From Astrobacterium formosum (GTDB lineage Bacteria; Pseudomonadota; Alphaproteobacteria; Rhizobiales; Xanthobacteraceae), in NCBI GenBank assembly GCA_030848545.1, contig JAVDCA010000034.1, positions 1-55,687 on the forward strand: a DNA stretch of 55,687 nt, written 5' to 3'. A model generated the notes under the pieces. The model was not told the DNA's origin, searched no databases, and saw only the letters and a list, made by a program, of their open reading frames with translations. Position numbers and translations under genes: made by a program. This document shows, piece after piece, positions 1 through 10,340 of this stretch. How positions within the stretch are numbered: position 1 is the first letter of the stretch; every line of letters starts with the position of its first letter.

Positions 1-290
1 GATCCACCACGACGTGTTTCCGGTTTGGGCATTACCCCGCGGTAAACTACGTAGTGCCGCTGGTGTACGGATCACACTTCGCGACGGATCAGCGCTGTCT
101 GAAATAAGGTACAATGGGACGGGAGATATACGAATAATAATTCTGTATCCATCCCTGGTCATTGCTTCCTTGACGTCATGCATTTATGGTTGAAACACGT
201 ACGACTAAGAAGATGTGGCAAAATTCTCGATTTTCTCCACAGCTATTTCGGCTAAATGTATTTTACGCAATTACGCATCGTGGAAAGAAT
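1..290. other. Upstream region with no recognised gene
   Basis: No coding region or RNA gene is recognisable here. Base composition in roughly 100-290 is clearly more AT-rich than the rest of the window. A TTGACG hexamer at about 171-176 could be a -35 element for the following gene, but I see no convincing -10, so this is only suggestive. The reading frame of the next gene stays open upstream to 186, but those extra codons look non-coding. Confidence 0.4.
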
Positions 291-1778
291 ATGGGCAGCG
301 CCTGTCGAGTGGTGAGTGCCATGTCTGAAGATCGTGAAATTGTGAGCGCGCCGGAAGCGATGCCGACCGCGACTGCGGCGCTGACAAACACTGCGATCTT
401 GACAACCACTACGGCTCCGACCGCCGTTGTGACGCCGACCACCATTGTGACGCCGACCACCGACGACACGCCGACCACGGCCGTGCTCGCGCCCGACCAG
501 ACCGAAGCCGCCGCGTCCGTCGCTCCGGCGGAAGAGCCGCGCGAAGAAGCCGTGGCCACGCTGGCGGCGTCGCAACGCCCCGTATCGTCGCGACGACCCA
601 ACGAGTGGTCGCGGGCCAAAGAATCGTTCGTCTCCATCCTCGACGAAGCCGGCGACGCAGTTCGTGTGTTCGAGCAGGAAAAGCGGCGCATCCTCGGACT
701 TACCCACGCCCTGTCGCAAATCCAGCAGAGCTTCGACGATCTGCATACGCGGTTCGGCGAGATGGAAAAGAACGTGTCGAGCGCGCTGGGCGAGCGCGAG
801 CGTGCCGACCAGCGCATCGAGGATACCGTAGCCACGGTACGCAAGTGTCGGGAGAGCGAAGTCGCACTCGCCAAGGACAATGCGGCTTTGCGGGCCACCC
901 TCGCCGAGTTCGAAGGTCGCCTGACGCAAAATGCCGAGAGCTTCACCGCCCTGACGGAGGAGAATCGCAAGCTGCGTGAACGCCTCGTCATGATGGAACG
1001 TGACGGTGGATTGATCGTCGACGAGATCGCCCGCATCCGCAACGAGCTCATCACCCTCAACGAGCGTGGTTATGACGTCGAGGCGGTTCCAGCCGCCCTT
1101 GAGCGGCGTGCTGCCGAGACCGCCGCTCCGGCCCCCCGCGAGGAACTTGTTGTCGCGGCCCGTGACCGCGCCGCCGCAACCGGCGATTTCACCGGCATGG
1201 TCAACGACCTGACCCAGGCGCTCGCTCAGCAGAAAAACGATCTCGGGCGTTTGTCGTCGGAGCGCATAGAAGCACCACCGCCACCGCCCGTGACCAGCCA
1301 AGCGGCGGCCCGCGCCATGTCGGTCCGCCGGCTTATCGAACCGATTCCCGCCAAGGAAACGCCAGCCGCGGCCGAGAAGCCGAGCCGGCGCACCACCCAG
1401 CCGCAGCCGACCGAAGCGGTCAAAGGCGAGCCCGGCACCACCGCGGCGCCCGCGCCGGAAGACGATGCCGGGTCTGCGGGGGCATCCCAGGCCCTGCGCG
1501 ACGCCGTCGACATCAACGCCCTGTGCTCCGTGTTCGAGAAGCGCTCGATGGATCTGCGTATCCAGCTCCTGCGCGAACAGCGCGAGCGTCAGATGGTCGA
1601 AAACGCGCTTCAGACCGCCCGCACCGAACGCGCCCAGCTGCAGCGGGAGCTGGCGAGGGTTCACGCCAAGAACTGGCGTAACACACCGCCGGAAGACCCC
1701 TTCGAGCCGCCGCTCGACCCGCCCGAGCCGGCCAACCGCGACTTCGTCCCGGCCCAGTATCGACGCTACCGGGATTGA
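291..1778 (+). CDS. Coiled-coil protein of unknown function, Thr/Pro/Ala-rich
   Basis: I do not recognise this family. From the chosen start the product is 495 residues. It has a low-complexity Thr/Pro/Ala/Val head, then a long heptad-rich segment (about residues 100-250) rich in Glu, Arg, Leu and Ala that should form a coiled coil. A Pro/Ala/Glu-rich linker follows, then a second short coiled coil (about 410-465) and a Pro-rich tail ending in RRYRD. There is no signal peptide or membrane segment. The start at 291 has GGAAAG a few bases upstream; an ATG at 321 (MSEDREIVS) is a good alternative. The frame is open to 186, but that stretch is AT-rich. The gene converges on pyrG across a hairpin. 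A cytoplasmic structural or scaffold role is possible but is only a guess from composition. Confidence 0.6.
   Translation: MGSACRVVSAMSEDREIVSAPEAMPTATAALTNTAILTTTTAPTAVVTPTTIVTPTTDDTPTTAVLAPDQTEAAASVAPAEEPREEAVATLAASQRPVSSRRPNEWSRAKESFVSILDEAGDAVRVFEQEKRRILGLTHALSQIQQSFDDLHTRFGEMEKNVSSALGERERADQRIEDTVATVRKCRESEVALAKDNAALRATLAEFEGRLTQNAESFTALTEENRKLRERLVMMERDGGLIVDEIARIRNELITLNERGYDVEAVPAALERRAAETAAPAPREELVVAARDRAAATGDFTGMVNDLTQALAQQKNDLGRLSSERIEAPPPPPVTSQAAARAMSVRRLIEPIPAKETPAAAEKPSRRTTQPQPTEAVKGEPGTTAAPAPEDDAGSAGASQALRDAVDINALCSVFEKRSMDLRIQLLREQRERQMVENALQTARTERAQLQRELARVHAKNWRNTPPEDPFEPPLDPPEPANRDFVPAQYRRYRD
427..479. repeat. Three imperfect 18-bp tandem repeats inside the coiled-coil gene
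   Basis: The unit TTGTGACGCCGACCACC occurs at 427-443 and 445-461, and a diverged third copy (ACACGCCGACCAC) follows at about 467-479. Each 18-bp unit encodes V/D-T-P-T-T plus one variable residue. The period is a multiple of three, so copy-number changes would keep the frame. Confidence 0.75.
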
Positions 1779-1840
1779 TTCGGCCAGATTGGATCTCGAC
1801 CGATTTCGTCGGCTTCGCCATTGCCCGCAGCAATGACGAA

Positions 1841-1861
1841 GCCGCGCCAAGGTGGCGCGGC
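1841..1861. terminator. Hairpin between convergent genes
   Basis: A perfect 8-bp GC stem (GCCGCGCC / GGCGCGGC) with a 5-nt loop lies between the coiled-coil gene and the 3' end of pyrG. A larger imperfect dyad (CGGCTTCG ... CGAAGCCG with inner CATTGC/GCAATG) lies just before it at about 1810-1843. Neither strand has a strong T-run, so termination efficiency is uncertain. Confidence 0.5.
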
Positions 1862-1896
1862 TTGAGTTCATCTTGCGATAGAGCGCTGGAAAGCCG

Positions 1897-3537
<1,641 letters not shown>

Positions 3538-3739
3538 TTAACGCGCCGCGGGCGATTCGACGAGGGGTTTACGTGTCGGGATCGGCATGGAGCCTCCATG
3601 GAATTTGCATTGCCTTTCCGAAAGGCTTTGCAAATCCGTCAGTTGAACAAAAATTCTCATCCCGGCCCGTAGCCGGCGGCGGAACGCCGTCCACAGGCTC
3701 GATGGCGGGTGGGAAGCCCCGCCGGTATTCCGATCGAAC

Positions 3740-4135
3740 TTACTGGGACCGAGGCACCTGCGGCCCGCTCGGGGCCGGAGTCGGCGCTTGCGCCGGCGCC
3801 TGGGCGCCCCCGCCGAGCTGGTCGAGCACACCGCCGCCCTGGCCGAGCGGCGCCGGGGCGCCCGGTACCGTCGGGGCGCCTGCGCCTCCCGCCGGAACAA
3901 TGGTGCGCGGCTTGCGGTCGATGCCGGCGATGACCGACAGCGACAGGCTGGTGACGAAGAAGATCGCCGCCAGGATGGCGGTCGTACGGGTGAGCACGTT
4001 GGTGGTGCCGCGGCTGGTCATGAAACCGCCACCGCCGCCGATGCCGAGCCCGCCGCCCTCCGACTTCTGCAAGAGGACGAAGCCGATCATGGCGAGGACG
4101 ACCATGAGATGAATGACGATAACGACGGTGATCAT
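3740..4135 (-). CDS. secG: Preprotein translocase subunit SecG
   Basis: Small inner-membrane subunit of the SecYEG channel that assists SecA-driven protein export. The 131-residue product has two membrane helices, about residues 1-22 (MITVVIVIHLMVVLAMIGFV) and 50-70. They are separated by the typical loop LLQKSEGGGLGIGGGGGF, followed by TRTTAILAAIFFVTSL. The C-terminal 55 residues are a Pro/Ala/Gly/Gln-rich tail, as often seen in alphaproteobacterial SecG. It lies directly upstream of pyrG on the same strand. The tpiA gene, which often neighbours secG, is here separated from it by one plus-strand gene. Confidence 0.93.
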   Translation of the reverse strand: MITVVIVIHLMVVLAMIGFVLLQKSEGGGLGIGGGGGFMTSRGTTNVLTRTTAILAAIFFVTSLSLSVIAGIDRKPRTIVPAGGAGAPTVPGAPAPLGQGGGVLDQLGGGAQAPAQAPTPAPSGPQVPRSQ

Positions 4136-4336
4136 GGTGGTGTCCGTACTAAAAGGCGCAGCCGGCGACCGGCGCCGCGTTTCTTATCGGCCATATAGGG
4201 GCTCGCGCGGCTCTCTACACGATCCCGACCGGCTTTTCCACCATGACGAGGTGGGCAGAGCGCCGCCCCTGCCCCCCTTTTTTGCCCCTAGTGCCCCCTG
4301 CCCCGCCATCGGGCCATTTGCGGCAATGCCGTGGCG

Positions 4337-4350
4337 TTGATCTGCCGCAA
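4337..4350 (+). promoter_or_regulatory. Possible FNR/FixK-like half-conserved site
   Basis: TTGATCTGCCGCAA has a perfect TTGAT left half-site; the right half, CGCAA, matches the FNR/FixK consensus (TTGAT-N4-ATCAA) at three of five positions. It also lies within a longer dyad, TTGCGGCA (4318-4325) and TGCCGCAA (4343-4350). Its centre is about 60 bp before the start of the small Cys-rich gene, a plausible activator position. The match is weak and regulation is inferred only. Confidence 0.3.
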
Positions 4351-4403
4351 GGCGTGAAATTGCCGCTCGGCAAGGATGGGCTTCACAACCCATGGAGGAT
4401 GCG

Positions 4404-4811
4404 ATGAGCGCTTCACACCCTCACACCGAGGACGGCTGGCTCGGCCGGGCCACGCAGTGGCTGCGCGAGCGTGGCCAAGCCATGGCGGCCTGCCGGGAAC
4501 TCGACAATTGCGGCGAAGCCGAACGTCTGGCGCAGGACTGCGGCATTCCCCTCGACGCCCTGCGCGCCATCGCCAAAAAGGGCCCGAACGCCGCCCGCGA
4601 GCTCGCCGACATGCTTCGCGCGCTCAATCTCGACCCGGCGGTCCTCGATCGGTTCCAGCCGGCGGTCATGCGCGACCTGCAGCACCATTGCTGCCTGTGC
4701 GACAACAAGTCCGTCTGCCACGACGAACTCGCCGCCGGCCATGCGGCCGAATCCTATACGGAGTTCTGCGCCAACGCCGACACCCTGAAGGCGCTGACGA
4801 AGAAGACCTGA
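4404..4811 (+). CDS. Small cysteine-rich protein, DUF6455-like
   Basis: A 135-residue soluble protein that I believe belongs to the DUF6455 family of alphaproteobacteria, whose function is unknown. Cysteines occur as CRELDNC near residue 31, a Cys-Gly at about 46, and the cluster CCLCDNKSVCHDEL followed by FCANAD. This spacing could bind a metal or form a redox site, but that is inference. A helix-rich middle (DALRAIAKKGPNAARELADML) resembles a helical-bundle segment. GGAGG sits 5 nt before the ATG at 4404, so I prefer it to the ATG at 4392. It is divergent from secG and convergent with tpiA. Confidence 0.75.
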   Translation: MSASHPHTEDGWLGRATQWLRERGQAMAACRELDNCGEAERLAQDCGIPLDALRAIAKKGPNAARELADMLRALNLDPAVLDRFQPAVMRDLQHHCCLCDNKSVCHDELAAGHAAESYTEFCANADTLKALTKKT

Positions 4812-4863
4812 GACGTGCCCCGGCGGCCCTTGCCCTGCCGCCGCGGCGCCGCCCCATCAGCCG

Positions 4864-5613
4864 TCAGCGGTAGGCGGCGGCAATGCCGAGGAAGTCGGCC
4901 GCCTTCAGGCTCGCGCCGCCGACCAGGGCCCCGTCCACATTGGCCACACCCATGAGCTCGACGGCATTGGCTGGTTTGACCGAGCCGCCGTAGAGGACGC
5001 GCATCCCCTCGCCTTCGGCGCCGAAGCGGTCGACGAGGCGGGCACGGATCACGGCGTGCACCTCGGCGACATCGGCGGCAGTCGGCGTCATCCCGGTGCC
5101 GATCGCCCATACGGGCTCGTAGGCGATGACGGTATTGGAAGCCTTGGCGCCGTCCGGAATCGAGCCGGCGAGCTGGCGCGACACCACGTCCAGGGTCTGG
5201 CCGCCGACGCGCTCGTCGCGGGTCTCGCCGATGCAGATGATGGCCGTGAGGCCGGCCCGCCAGGCGGCGAGCGCCTTGGCGCGCACTTCGGCGTCGCTCT
5301 CGTGATGGTAGGTGCGCCGCTCCGAATGGCCGACGATCACGGCCGTCGCGCCGGCATCGGCAAGCATTTCGGCGGCGGTGTCGCCCGTGAAGGCGCCGGC
5401 GGCTTCCGCATGGCAGTCCTGGCCGCCGATCTCCACCACGCTACCTTTGGCCCGCGCCGCAAAGGCGGCGATCAGGGTCGCCGGCGGGCAGATCATCAGC
5501 TCGGCGCCGGCAATGCCGGCGCCGCCTGCCATGATCTTGTCGAGCTCGGCGAGAGAAGCCGCAAGCCCGTTCATCTTCCAGTTTCCTGCCACCAGGGGCC
5601 GTCGTTGAGCCAT
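4864..5613 (-). CDS. tpiA: Triosephosphate isomerase
   Basis: Interconverts dihydroxyacetone phosphate and glyceraldehyde-3-phosphate in glycolysis and the Calvin or pentose pathways. The 249-residue product is a standard single-domain TIM barrel. It shows the substrate-binding GNWKMN with catalytic Lys13, the electrophilic His in GHSERR, the catalytic Glu in [11 protein letters not shown] (loop 6 follows) and the phosphate-binding YGGSVKPAN. The start [15 protein letters not shown] at 5613 matches the family; the frame continues upstream but that part is not conserved. It is divergent from ppiD across about 190 bp, where the promoters of both genes must lie. Confidence 0.96.
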   Translation of the reverse strand: MAQRRPLVAGNWKMNGLAASLAELDKIMAGGAGIAGAELMICPPATLIAAFAARAKGSVVEIGGQDCHAEAAGAFTGDTAAEMLADAGATAVIVGHSERRTYHHESDAEVRAKALAAWRAGLTAIICIGETRDERVGGQTLDVVSRQLAGSIPDGAKASNTVIAYEPVWAIGTGMTPTAADVAEVHAVIRARLVDRFGAEGEGMRVLYGGSVKPANAVELMGVANVDGALVGGASLKAADFLGIAAAYR

Positions 5614-5804
5614 GGTTCGCGCCTTTGATCGAGTTGCCCGCGGGGCGCATTGCGCGCCTCGTTCCTCCCCTGCATGCGACGGATTGTGTCCTGATTTCAA
5701 GGGCGGGCGATTGCGATTGCGGTTTTTGATCCCTATGATGACGGCAACCGGCGCGGCCGCTTCGGCGGCTCGCTCTTTTCCCACCCCAAAACATCCGACG
5801 GAAC

Positions 5805-7718
5805 ATGCTTCGAGGTATACACAAAGCCTCCAGGAACTGGCTCGGCAAGGCTGTGATGGGCGTTGTCATGGGTCTCCTGGTGATCTCCTTCGCCGTATGG
5901 GGCATTGGAGACATCTTCCGCGGCGCCAGTTCGCGGTCGGTCGCCAAAGTCGGGCACACCGAAATCTCCATCGACCTATTCCGCATGTCCTTCAATGACC
6001 GCGTGCAGCAGCTGTCGCGGCAGGTGGGCCGGCCGGTCTCTCCCGACCAGGCGCGCGCCATCGGTCTCGACCGCCAGCTCCTCGGCCAGATGATCGCCGA
6101 GGCCGCCCTCGACGAGCGCTCGCGCCAGCTCGGACTCGCCGTATCGGATGCCGAGGTCGCCCGCCGCATCACCGAGGACCCGACCTTCCGCGGCCCCGCC
6201 GGCCAGTTCGACCGCCAGCGCTTCGAGCAGTTGATCCGGAGCGCCGGTTATACTGAACCGCGTTTCGTCGCCGAACAGCGCCGCGGGCTCCTGCGCCAAC
6301 AGATCGTCGGCTCGATCACCGCCGATGTCCAAGCCCCCAAGGCGGCCGCGGAAGCGTTGCACCGTTATCAGAGCGAGCAGCGCAGCCTGGAATACATCGT
6401 CCTCGATCGCGACCATGCCGGCCAGGTGCCGGCGCCCACGCCCGAGGAACTCGCCAAATACTACGAGGACCACAAGCTCACCTTCCGGGCCCCCGAATAC
6501 CGCAAGCTGGTGATCCTGGCCCTGACGCCCGACGAGACGGCGCGCAGCGTCGAGATCAGCGCCGAGGACGTCCGCAAGGCCTTTGAAGCCCAGAAGGCGA
6601 GATACGCCACTCCCGAACGTCGACGCGTCGAGCAGATCGTGTTCCCGAACGCCGACGAGGCCGCCAAGGCGGCCGAAAAGCTCACCGCAGGCACAAGCTT
6701 TCAGGCGCTCGCCGCCGAACGCGGCCTGTCGGAAAAGGATGTCGATCTCGGTGTGATGGCGAAGTCGGATTTCGTCGACCCGGCGATCGGCGACGCCGCT
6801 TTTGCGCTGCAGCAGGGCGTCCCCAGTGCGGTGGTCAACGGCCGCTTCGGCCCGGTCATCCTGCGCGTCGCAGCCATCGAGCCCGCCACCGCGAAATCGC
6901 TCCCGGAGGTGGAGGGCCAGATCCGCCAGGAGCTGGCGCTCAACAGGGCCAAGGAGACGCTCGGCACCGTGCGCGACAAGATCGAGGACGAGCTCGCCTC
7001 CGGCCTGCGGGTCGACGAGGTCGCCAAGAAGCTCGGCCTCACCGTCCGCGTGATCGACGCCGTCGACCGCTCGGGCCGCGATCCGGACGGCAAGGCGATC
7101 GAAGGCCTGCCCGCCGGCGTCGACATCGTCGGCAGTGCCTTCAATTCCGATGTGGGCGTCGAGAACGAGTCCGTCACCATACCGGGCGGTGGCTACGCCT
7201 GGTTCGACGTCGCCGCCGTCACCCGCGCCCGCGACCGTTCGCTCGACGAAGTCAAGGACCGGGTCGAGGCACGCTGGCGCGACGAACAGGTGGCGAAGCT
7301 CCTCGACACCAGCACCAAGGAGATCGTCGAAAAGGTCAAGTCCGGTACGCCGCTCGCCGAGGTCGCCGCCGCCCACAAGCTCGAGGTGAAGACGGTCGCC
7401 GGCCTGACGCGCAATGCGGGCGAGGCCGCGGTGTCCGCCAAGGCGATCGCCGAAGCGTTCTCGACCCCCAAGGACGCGGTCGGCAGCGCCGAGGGCGCCA
7501 ACGCCACCGAACGGGTGATCTTCCGCGTCACCGACATCACGGTGCCGCCATTCGACGCCGCATCGGCCCAGACCAAGCAATTGTCCGACCGTGTGCGCGC
7601 TGCCATCGGCGAGGACCTGTTCGCCCAGTATATCGGCCGCCTGCAGGACGATCTCGGCGTCACCATCAACCAGGCAGGCATCAACCAGGCGCTCGGCGTC
7701 ACCGCCAACAACCAGTGA
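5805..7718 (+). CDS. ppiD: Membrane-anchored SurA/PpiD-type peptidyl-prolyl isomerase
   Basis: A periplasmic folding chaperone anchored in the inner membrane that helps newly exported envelope proteins. The 637-residue product starts [15 protein letters not shown], followed by one membrane helix at about residues 14-35 ([17 protein letters not shown]). A SurA_N-type helical domain follows ([27 protein letters not shown]). A parvulin-like region lies at about 225-365 ([25 protein letters not shown]), and the C-terminal half also resembles PpiD. The parvulin domain looks diverged, as in many PpiD proteins, so isomerase activity is uncertain. Its position between tpiA and trpE supports the call. 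Confidence 0.88.
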   Translation: MLRGIHKASRNWLGKAVMGVVMGLLVISFAVWGIGDIFRGASSRSVAKVGHTEISIDLFRMSFNDRVQQLSRQVGRPVSPDQARAIGLDRQLLGQMIAEAALDERSRQLGLAVSDAEVARRITEDPTFRGPAGQFDRQRFEQLIRSAGYTEPRFVAEQRRGLLRQQIVGSITADVQAPKAAAEALHRYQSEQRSLEYIVLDRDHAGQVPAPTPEELAKYYEDHKLTFRAPEYRKLVILALTPDETARSVEISAEDVRKAFEAQKARYATPERRRVEQIVFPNADEAAKAAEKLTAGTSFQALAAERGLSEKDVDLGVMAKSDFVDPAIGDAAFALQQGVPSAVVNGRFGPVILRVAAIEPATAKSLPEVEGQIRQELALNRAKETLGTVRDKIEDELASGLRVDEVAKKLGLTVRVIDAVDRSGRDPDGKAIEGLPAGVDIVGSAFNSDVGVENESVTIPGGGYAWFDVAAVTRARDRSLDEVKDRVEARWRDEQVAKLLDTSTKEIVEKVKSGTPLAEVAAAHKLEVKTVAGLTRNAGEAAVSAKAIAEAFSTPKDAVGSAEGANATERVIFRVTDITVPPFDAASAQTKQLSDRVRAAIGEDLFAQYIGRLQDDLGVTINQAGINQALGVTANNQ

Positions 7719-7729
7719 CGAAACGCAGG

Positions 7730-7749
7730 GGCCGGCGCACTCGCCGGCC
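7730..7749 (+). terminator. Terminator-like hairpin after ppiD
   Basis: GGCCGGCG-CACT-CGCCGGCC forms a perfect 8-bp stem with a 4-nt loop, 12 bp after the ppiD stop. No T-run follows; the next sequence is a palindromic repeat element. It could be a weak terminator or an mRNA-end stabiliser. Confidence 0.5.
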
Positions 7750-7753
7750 GGAC

Positions 7754-7833
7754 CCTGGATTGCTTCGCTTCGCTCGCAATGACGAAGCTCTAACCCGTCA
7801 TTGCGAGGAGCCGAAGGCGACGAAGCAATCCAG
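7754..7833. repeat. REP/BIME-like paired palindromic repeat, copy 1
   Basis: Two inverted copies of a roughly 30-bp unit (CTGGATTGCTTCG...GCAATGACG and its complement) face each other across a short loop. Here the CTGGATTGC ends are outermost and the CAATGACG ends innermost, the reverse of copies 2-4. It lies in the ppiD-trpE gap. Confidence 0.85.
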
Positions 7834-7889
7834 GTGCCCCGCGACGGATATCACGACCTGACATAACCTCACCGCAACAAGTCACCGCC

Positions 7890-9407
7890 ATGCAGATCGA
7901 GCCATCCGCCGAGGTCTTCGAGAAATCCTACGCGAGCGGTACGCCGCAGCTCGTGTGGACGACGCTGGTGGCCGACCTGGAGACACCGGTCTCCGCCTAT
8001 CTCAAGGCCGCCGCCGGCCAGCCCCTGAGTTTCCTCCTCGAATCGGTCGAGGGCGGTTCCATCCGGGGCCGCTATTCCATTATCGGGCTGGCCCCCGACA
8101 TCGTCTGGCGCACCAATGCCGGCATAGCCGAGATCAACCGCACCGCCCGCGCCCGCCCGGACGCCTTCGCGCCCTGCGGCGAGCCGCCGCTCGCGTCGCT
8201 GCGCCGCCTGATCGCGGAGAGCCGCATCGATATTCCGCACGGCCTGCCCCCCATGGCGGCCGGCGTGTTCGGATATCTGGGCTACGACATGGTGCGGCTC
8301 ATGGAGGAGCTCGACGCCGCCAAGCCCGACCCGATCGGCGTTCCCGACGCCATCCTGGCGCGGCCCACCATCGTGGTCGTGTTCGACGCCGTGAAGGACA
8401 CCATCACGGTGGTGACGCCGGTACGGCCGGAGGCGGCCATCTCCGCCAAGGCCGCCCTCGCCCAGGCGATCGAGCGGCTGACCACCGCGGTCGACAGCCT
8501 CGACCGGCCGCTCGCCAAGGAACAGGTGGCGATGCCCGAGGGGCCGATCGAGGTCGCGCCCACGTCCAATACCGACCCGGCCGACTATCGCCGCATGGTA
8601 CTCGCCGCCAAGGACTACATCACCGCCGGCGACATCTTCCAGGTGGTGCTGTCGCAACGCTTCGAGGCGCCGTTCGCCCTCGCGCCATTCTCGCTCTACC
8701 GCGCCGTCCGCCGCGTCAACCCGGCGCCGTTCCTGTTCTTCCTCGACTACGGCCAGTTCTCGGTGGTGGGTTCGAGCCCGGAAATTTTGGTGCGCACCCG
8801 CGGCGACACCGTCACCATCAGGCCCATCGCCGGCACGCGGCCACGCGGGGCGACGCCCCACGAGGACAAGGCGCTCGAGGACGAGCTTCTGGCCGACCCG
8901 AAGGAATGCGCCGAGCACCTGATGCTGCTCGACCTCGGCCGGAACGATGTCGGCCGCGTCGCTGAGATCGGCACCGTCGACGTCACCGACCAGTTCTTCG
9001 TCGAGCGCTACAGCCAGGTGATGCACATCGTGTCGAACGTCGAGGGCAAGCTCGACAGAAAGTGCGACTCCCTCGACGCCCTTGCGGCCGGCTTCCCGGC
9101 CGGCACCGTCTCCGGCGCCCCAAAAGTGCGGGCGATGGAGATCATCGACGAGCTGGAGAAGGACAAGCGCGGCCTCTATGCGGGCTGCGTCGGATACTTT
9201 TCCGCCGCCGGCGACATGGACACCTGCATCGTGCTGCGCACCGCGCTGGTCAAGGACGGCAAGATGTACGTCCAGGCCGGCGCCGGCATCGTCGCCGACA
9301 GCGATCCCGGTTACGAACAGCAGGAATGCGTCAACAAGGCCAAGGCGCTGTTTAGGGCGGCCGAAGAGGCGAAGCGGTTCGCGAGCCTGGGCAAGCGCGG
9401 GCAATAG
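7890..9407 (+). CDS. trpE: Anthranilate synthase component I
   Basis: The aminase/synthase subunit that turns chorismate into anthranilate, with ammonia supplied by TrpG, the first step of tryptophan synthesis. The 505 residues have the usual length for a stand-alone TrpE, not the TrpEG fusion found in Rhizobium. The N-terminal domain (about 1-180) carries the feedback-site region LLESVEGG. The chorismate-binding domain shows GDIFQVVLSQRF, PIAGTRPRG, LLADPKECAEHLMLLDLGRNDVGRV, FPAGTVSGAPKVRAMEII and QAGAGIVADSDP. No Trp-rich leader peptide is visible in the 170 bp upstream. The partner trpG lies 3 kb downstream, beyond an accessory insertion. Confidence 0.97.
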   Translation: MQIEPSAEVFEKSYASGTPQLVWTTLVADLETPVSAYLKAAAGQPLSFLLESVEGGSIRGRYSIIGLAPDIVWRTNAGIAEINRTARARPDAFAPCGEPPLASLRRLIAESRIDIPHGLPPMAAGVFGYLGYDMVRLMEELDAAKPDPIGVPDAILARPTIVVVFDAVKDTITVVTPVRPEAAISAKAALAQAIERLTTAVDSLDRPLAKEQVAMPEGPIEVAPTSNTDPADYRRMVLAAKDYITAGDIFQVVLSQRFEAPFALAPFSLYRAVRRVNPAPFLFFLDYGQFSVVGSSPEILVRTRGDTVTIRPIAGTRPRGATPHEDKALEDELLADPKECAEHLMLLDLGRNDVGRVAEIGTVDVTDQFFVERYSQVMHIVSNVEGKLDRKCDSLDALAAGFPAGTVSGAPKVRAMEIIDELEKDKRGLYAGCVGYFSAAGDMDTCIVLRTALVKDGKMYVQAGAGIVADSDPGYEQQECVNKAKALFRAAEEAKRFASLGKRGQ

Positions 9408-9450
9408 GCGGCGATTTGCCTTTCATTTTGACCGTAAAGCGTAGCTATAC

Positions 9451-9466
9451 AGGCAACACGTCTGCC
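9451..9466 (+). promoter_or_regulatory. Possible HigA operator
   Basis: AGGCA-N6-TGCCT is a short inverted repeat 15 bp before higB, where HigA-type antitoxins usually bind to repress their own operon. The arms are only 5 bp, so this is tentative. Confidence 0.3.
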
Positions 9467-9480
9467 TCTATGCTTGGTCC

Positions 9481-9771
9481 ATGAGGATCAGGAACGTCCT
9501 TCACAAAGGGCTCCGGCGTCTCATCGAGGACGATGACGCGAGCGGGATTCAGGCGGCGATCGCAGAGAAGCTGCGACGCATGATCTCGTTTCTCCAGGAC
9601 ATGGAGGCGGAGAATGAACTCCGTACCGTACAAAGCTGGAAAGCCCATAGGCTCACCGGCGATCGCCAGGGTACCTGGAGCCTTTTTGTCACCAAGAACT
9701 GGCGACTGACATTCCGGATCGACAAGGACGAAATCGAGATCATCGATCTGGATTTCGAAGACTACCACTAG
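9481..9771 (+). CDS. higB: HigB-type (RelE fold) toxin
   Basis: Ribosome-dependent mRNA endonuclease toxin of the HigB/GraT family. The 96 residues carry the family pattern H-x-L-x-G-D-R-x-G-x-W-S-L-x-V-x-x-N-W-R-L-T-F (WKAHRLTGDRQGTWSLFVTKNWRLTFRI), then IIDLDFEDYH at the C-terminus. Toxin precedes antitoxin, the usual higBA order. The gene is slightly AT-richer than its neighbours. It sits between trpE and trpG on the same strand, which suggests insertion into a former trp cluster. No strong ribosome-binding site is visible. Confidence 0.88.
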   Translation: MRIRNVLHKGLRRLIEDDDASGIQAAIAEKLRRMISFLQDMEAENELRTVQSWKAHRLTGDRQGTWSLFVTKNWRLTFRIDKDEIEIIDLDFEDYH

Positions 9772-9805
9772 GAGATGGCTGGTGAGCACGAACAGAGGAA
9801 TCCGC

Positions 9806-10117
9806 ATGAAGAGCCCCGCCCATCCCGGCTCCTTCGTGAAGCACGACATCATCGCGCCGCTCGACCTGTCCGTAACCGATGCCGCCAAGGTTCTCGGCGT
9901 CACGCGGCCGGCGCTCTCGGCGTTGCTGAACGAGCGTGCAGCGCTGTCGCCGGAAATGGCGTTGCGCATCGAGCAGGCGTTCGGCGTGTCGATGGACACG
10001 CTGATGCGCATGCAGAACAGCTTCGACATCGCCCAGGCGCGCAAGCGCTCCGGCGAGATTAAGGTCGCCCGCTACGCCGGCGGCAAGGCGGGTGGTTCGA
10101 GTCCGGTGTCGAAATAA
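9806..10117 (+). CDS. higA: HigA-type HTH antitoxin
   Basis: Antitoxin that neutralises HigB and represses the operon. The 103-residue product begins MKSPAHPGSFVKHDIIAPLDLSV, the family's typical opening. An XRE helix-turn-helix follows (VTDAAKVLGVTRPALSALLNERAALSPEMALRIEQAFG), then a short basic tail. The ATG at 9806 has GAGGAA at good spacing and matches the family start. A GTG at 9782, closer to the higB stop and preceded by AGGAG, is a possible longer start. The gap to higB is 34 bp, so the two are certainly co-transcribed. Confidence 0.9.
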   Translation: MKSPAHPGSFVKHDIIAPLDLSVTDAAKVLGVTRPALSALLNERAALSPEMALRIEQAFGVSMDTLMRMQNSFDIAQARKRSGEIKVARYAGGKAGGSSPVSK

Positions 10118-10132
10118 GTCTCGAGAGGCCAC

Positions 10133-10309
10133 ATGAAGAATTTCAGCGAGGAGCAGCGGCTCGATCAAGCTGAGCGTCTGGACGAGGTCCGACGCAAGAT
10201 CGTGGAGGCGCTCGCCGATCCGCGTCCCGCACTCACGGCCGAAGCCCTCGGAAAGCGTCTCAGAATCCTGCACCGGAAAACAGTGAAGGCCCGCCGCCAA
10301 GGCACATAA
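10133..10309 (+). CDS. 58-residue protein, third gene of the higBA operon
   Basis: A short gene 15 bp after higA, preceded by GAGAGG at good spacing. The product is very charged and predicted helical (MKNFSEEQRLDQAERLDEV, then RRKIVEALADPRPALTAEALGKRL). It has no membrane segment or Cys. I do not recognise a family. Position and spacing suggest co-transcription with the toxin-antitoxin pair, and it may be an accessory regulator or a passenger. Codon use looks coding (GC-rich third positions), but with 58 residues the evidence is limited. Confidence 0.6.
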   Translation: MKNFSEEQRLDQAERLDEVRRKIVEALADPRPALTAEALGKRLRILHRKTVKARRQGT

Positions 10310-10340
10310 TACCGATTCGACATCCCCCTGCCGCCCAACA

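Noticed and set aside
661-690. GTTC-spaced motif (GTTCGTGTGTTC) as an SOS box
   Set aside because: The spacing between the GTTC copies is 4, not 7, and it lies inside a coding region.
3538-3900. A 120-codon minus-strand frame between pyrG and secG
   Set aside because: Overlaps the secG 3' end in another frame; Arg-rich low-complexity protein.
5976-7580. A 534-codon minus-strand open frame
   Set aside because: Antisense shadow of ppiD with no recognisable domain.
7719-7889. Trp-rich leader peptide or attenuator before trpE
   Set aside because: No run of Trp codons is present; the hairpin and repeat here are explained as ppiD 3' end and REP-like element.
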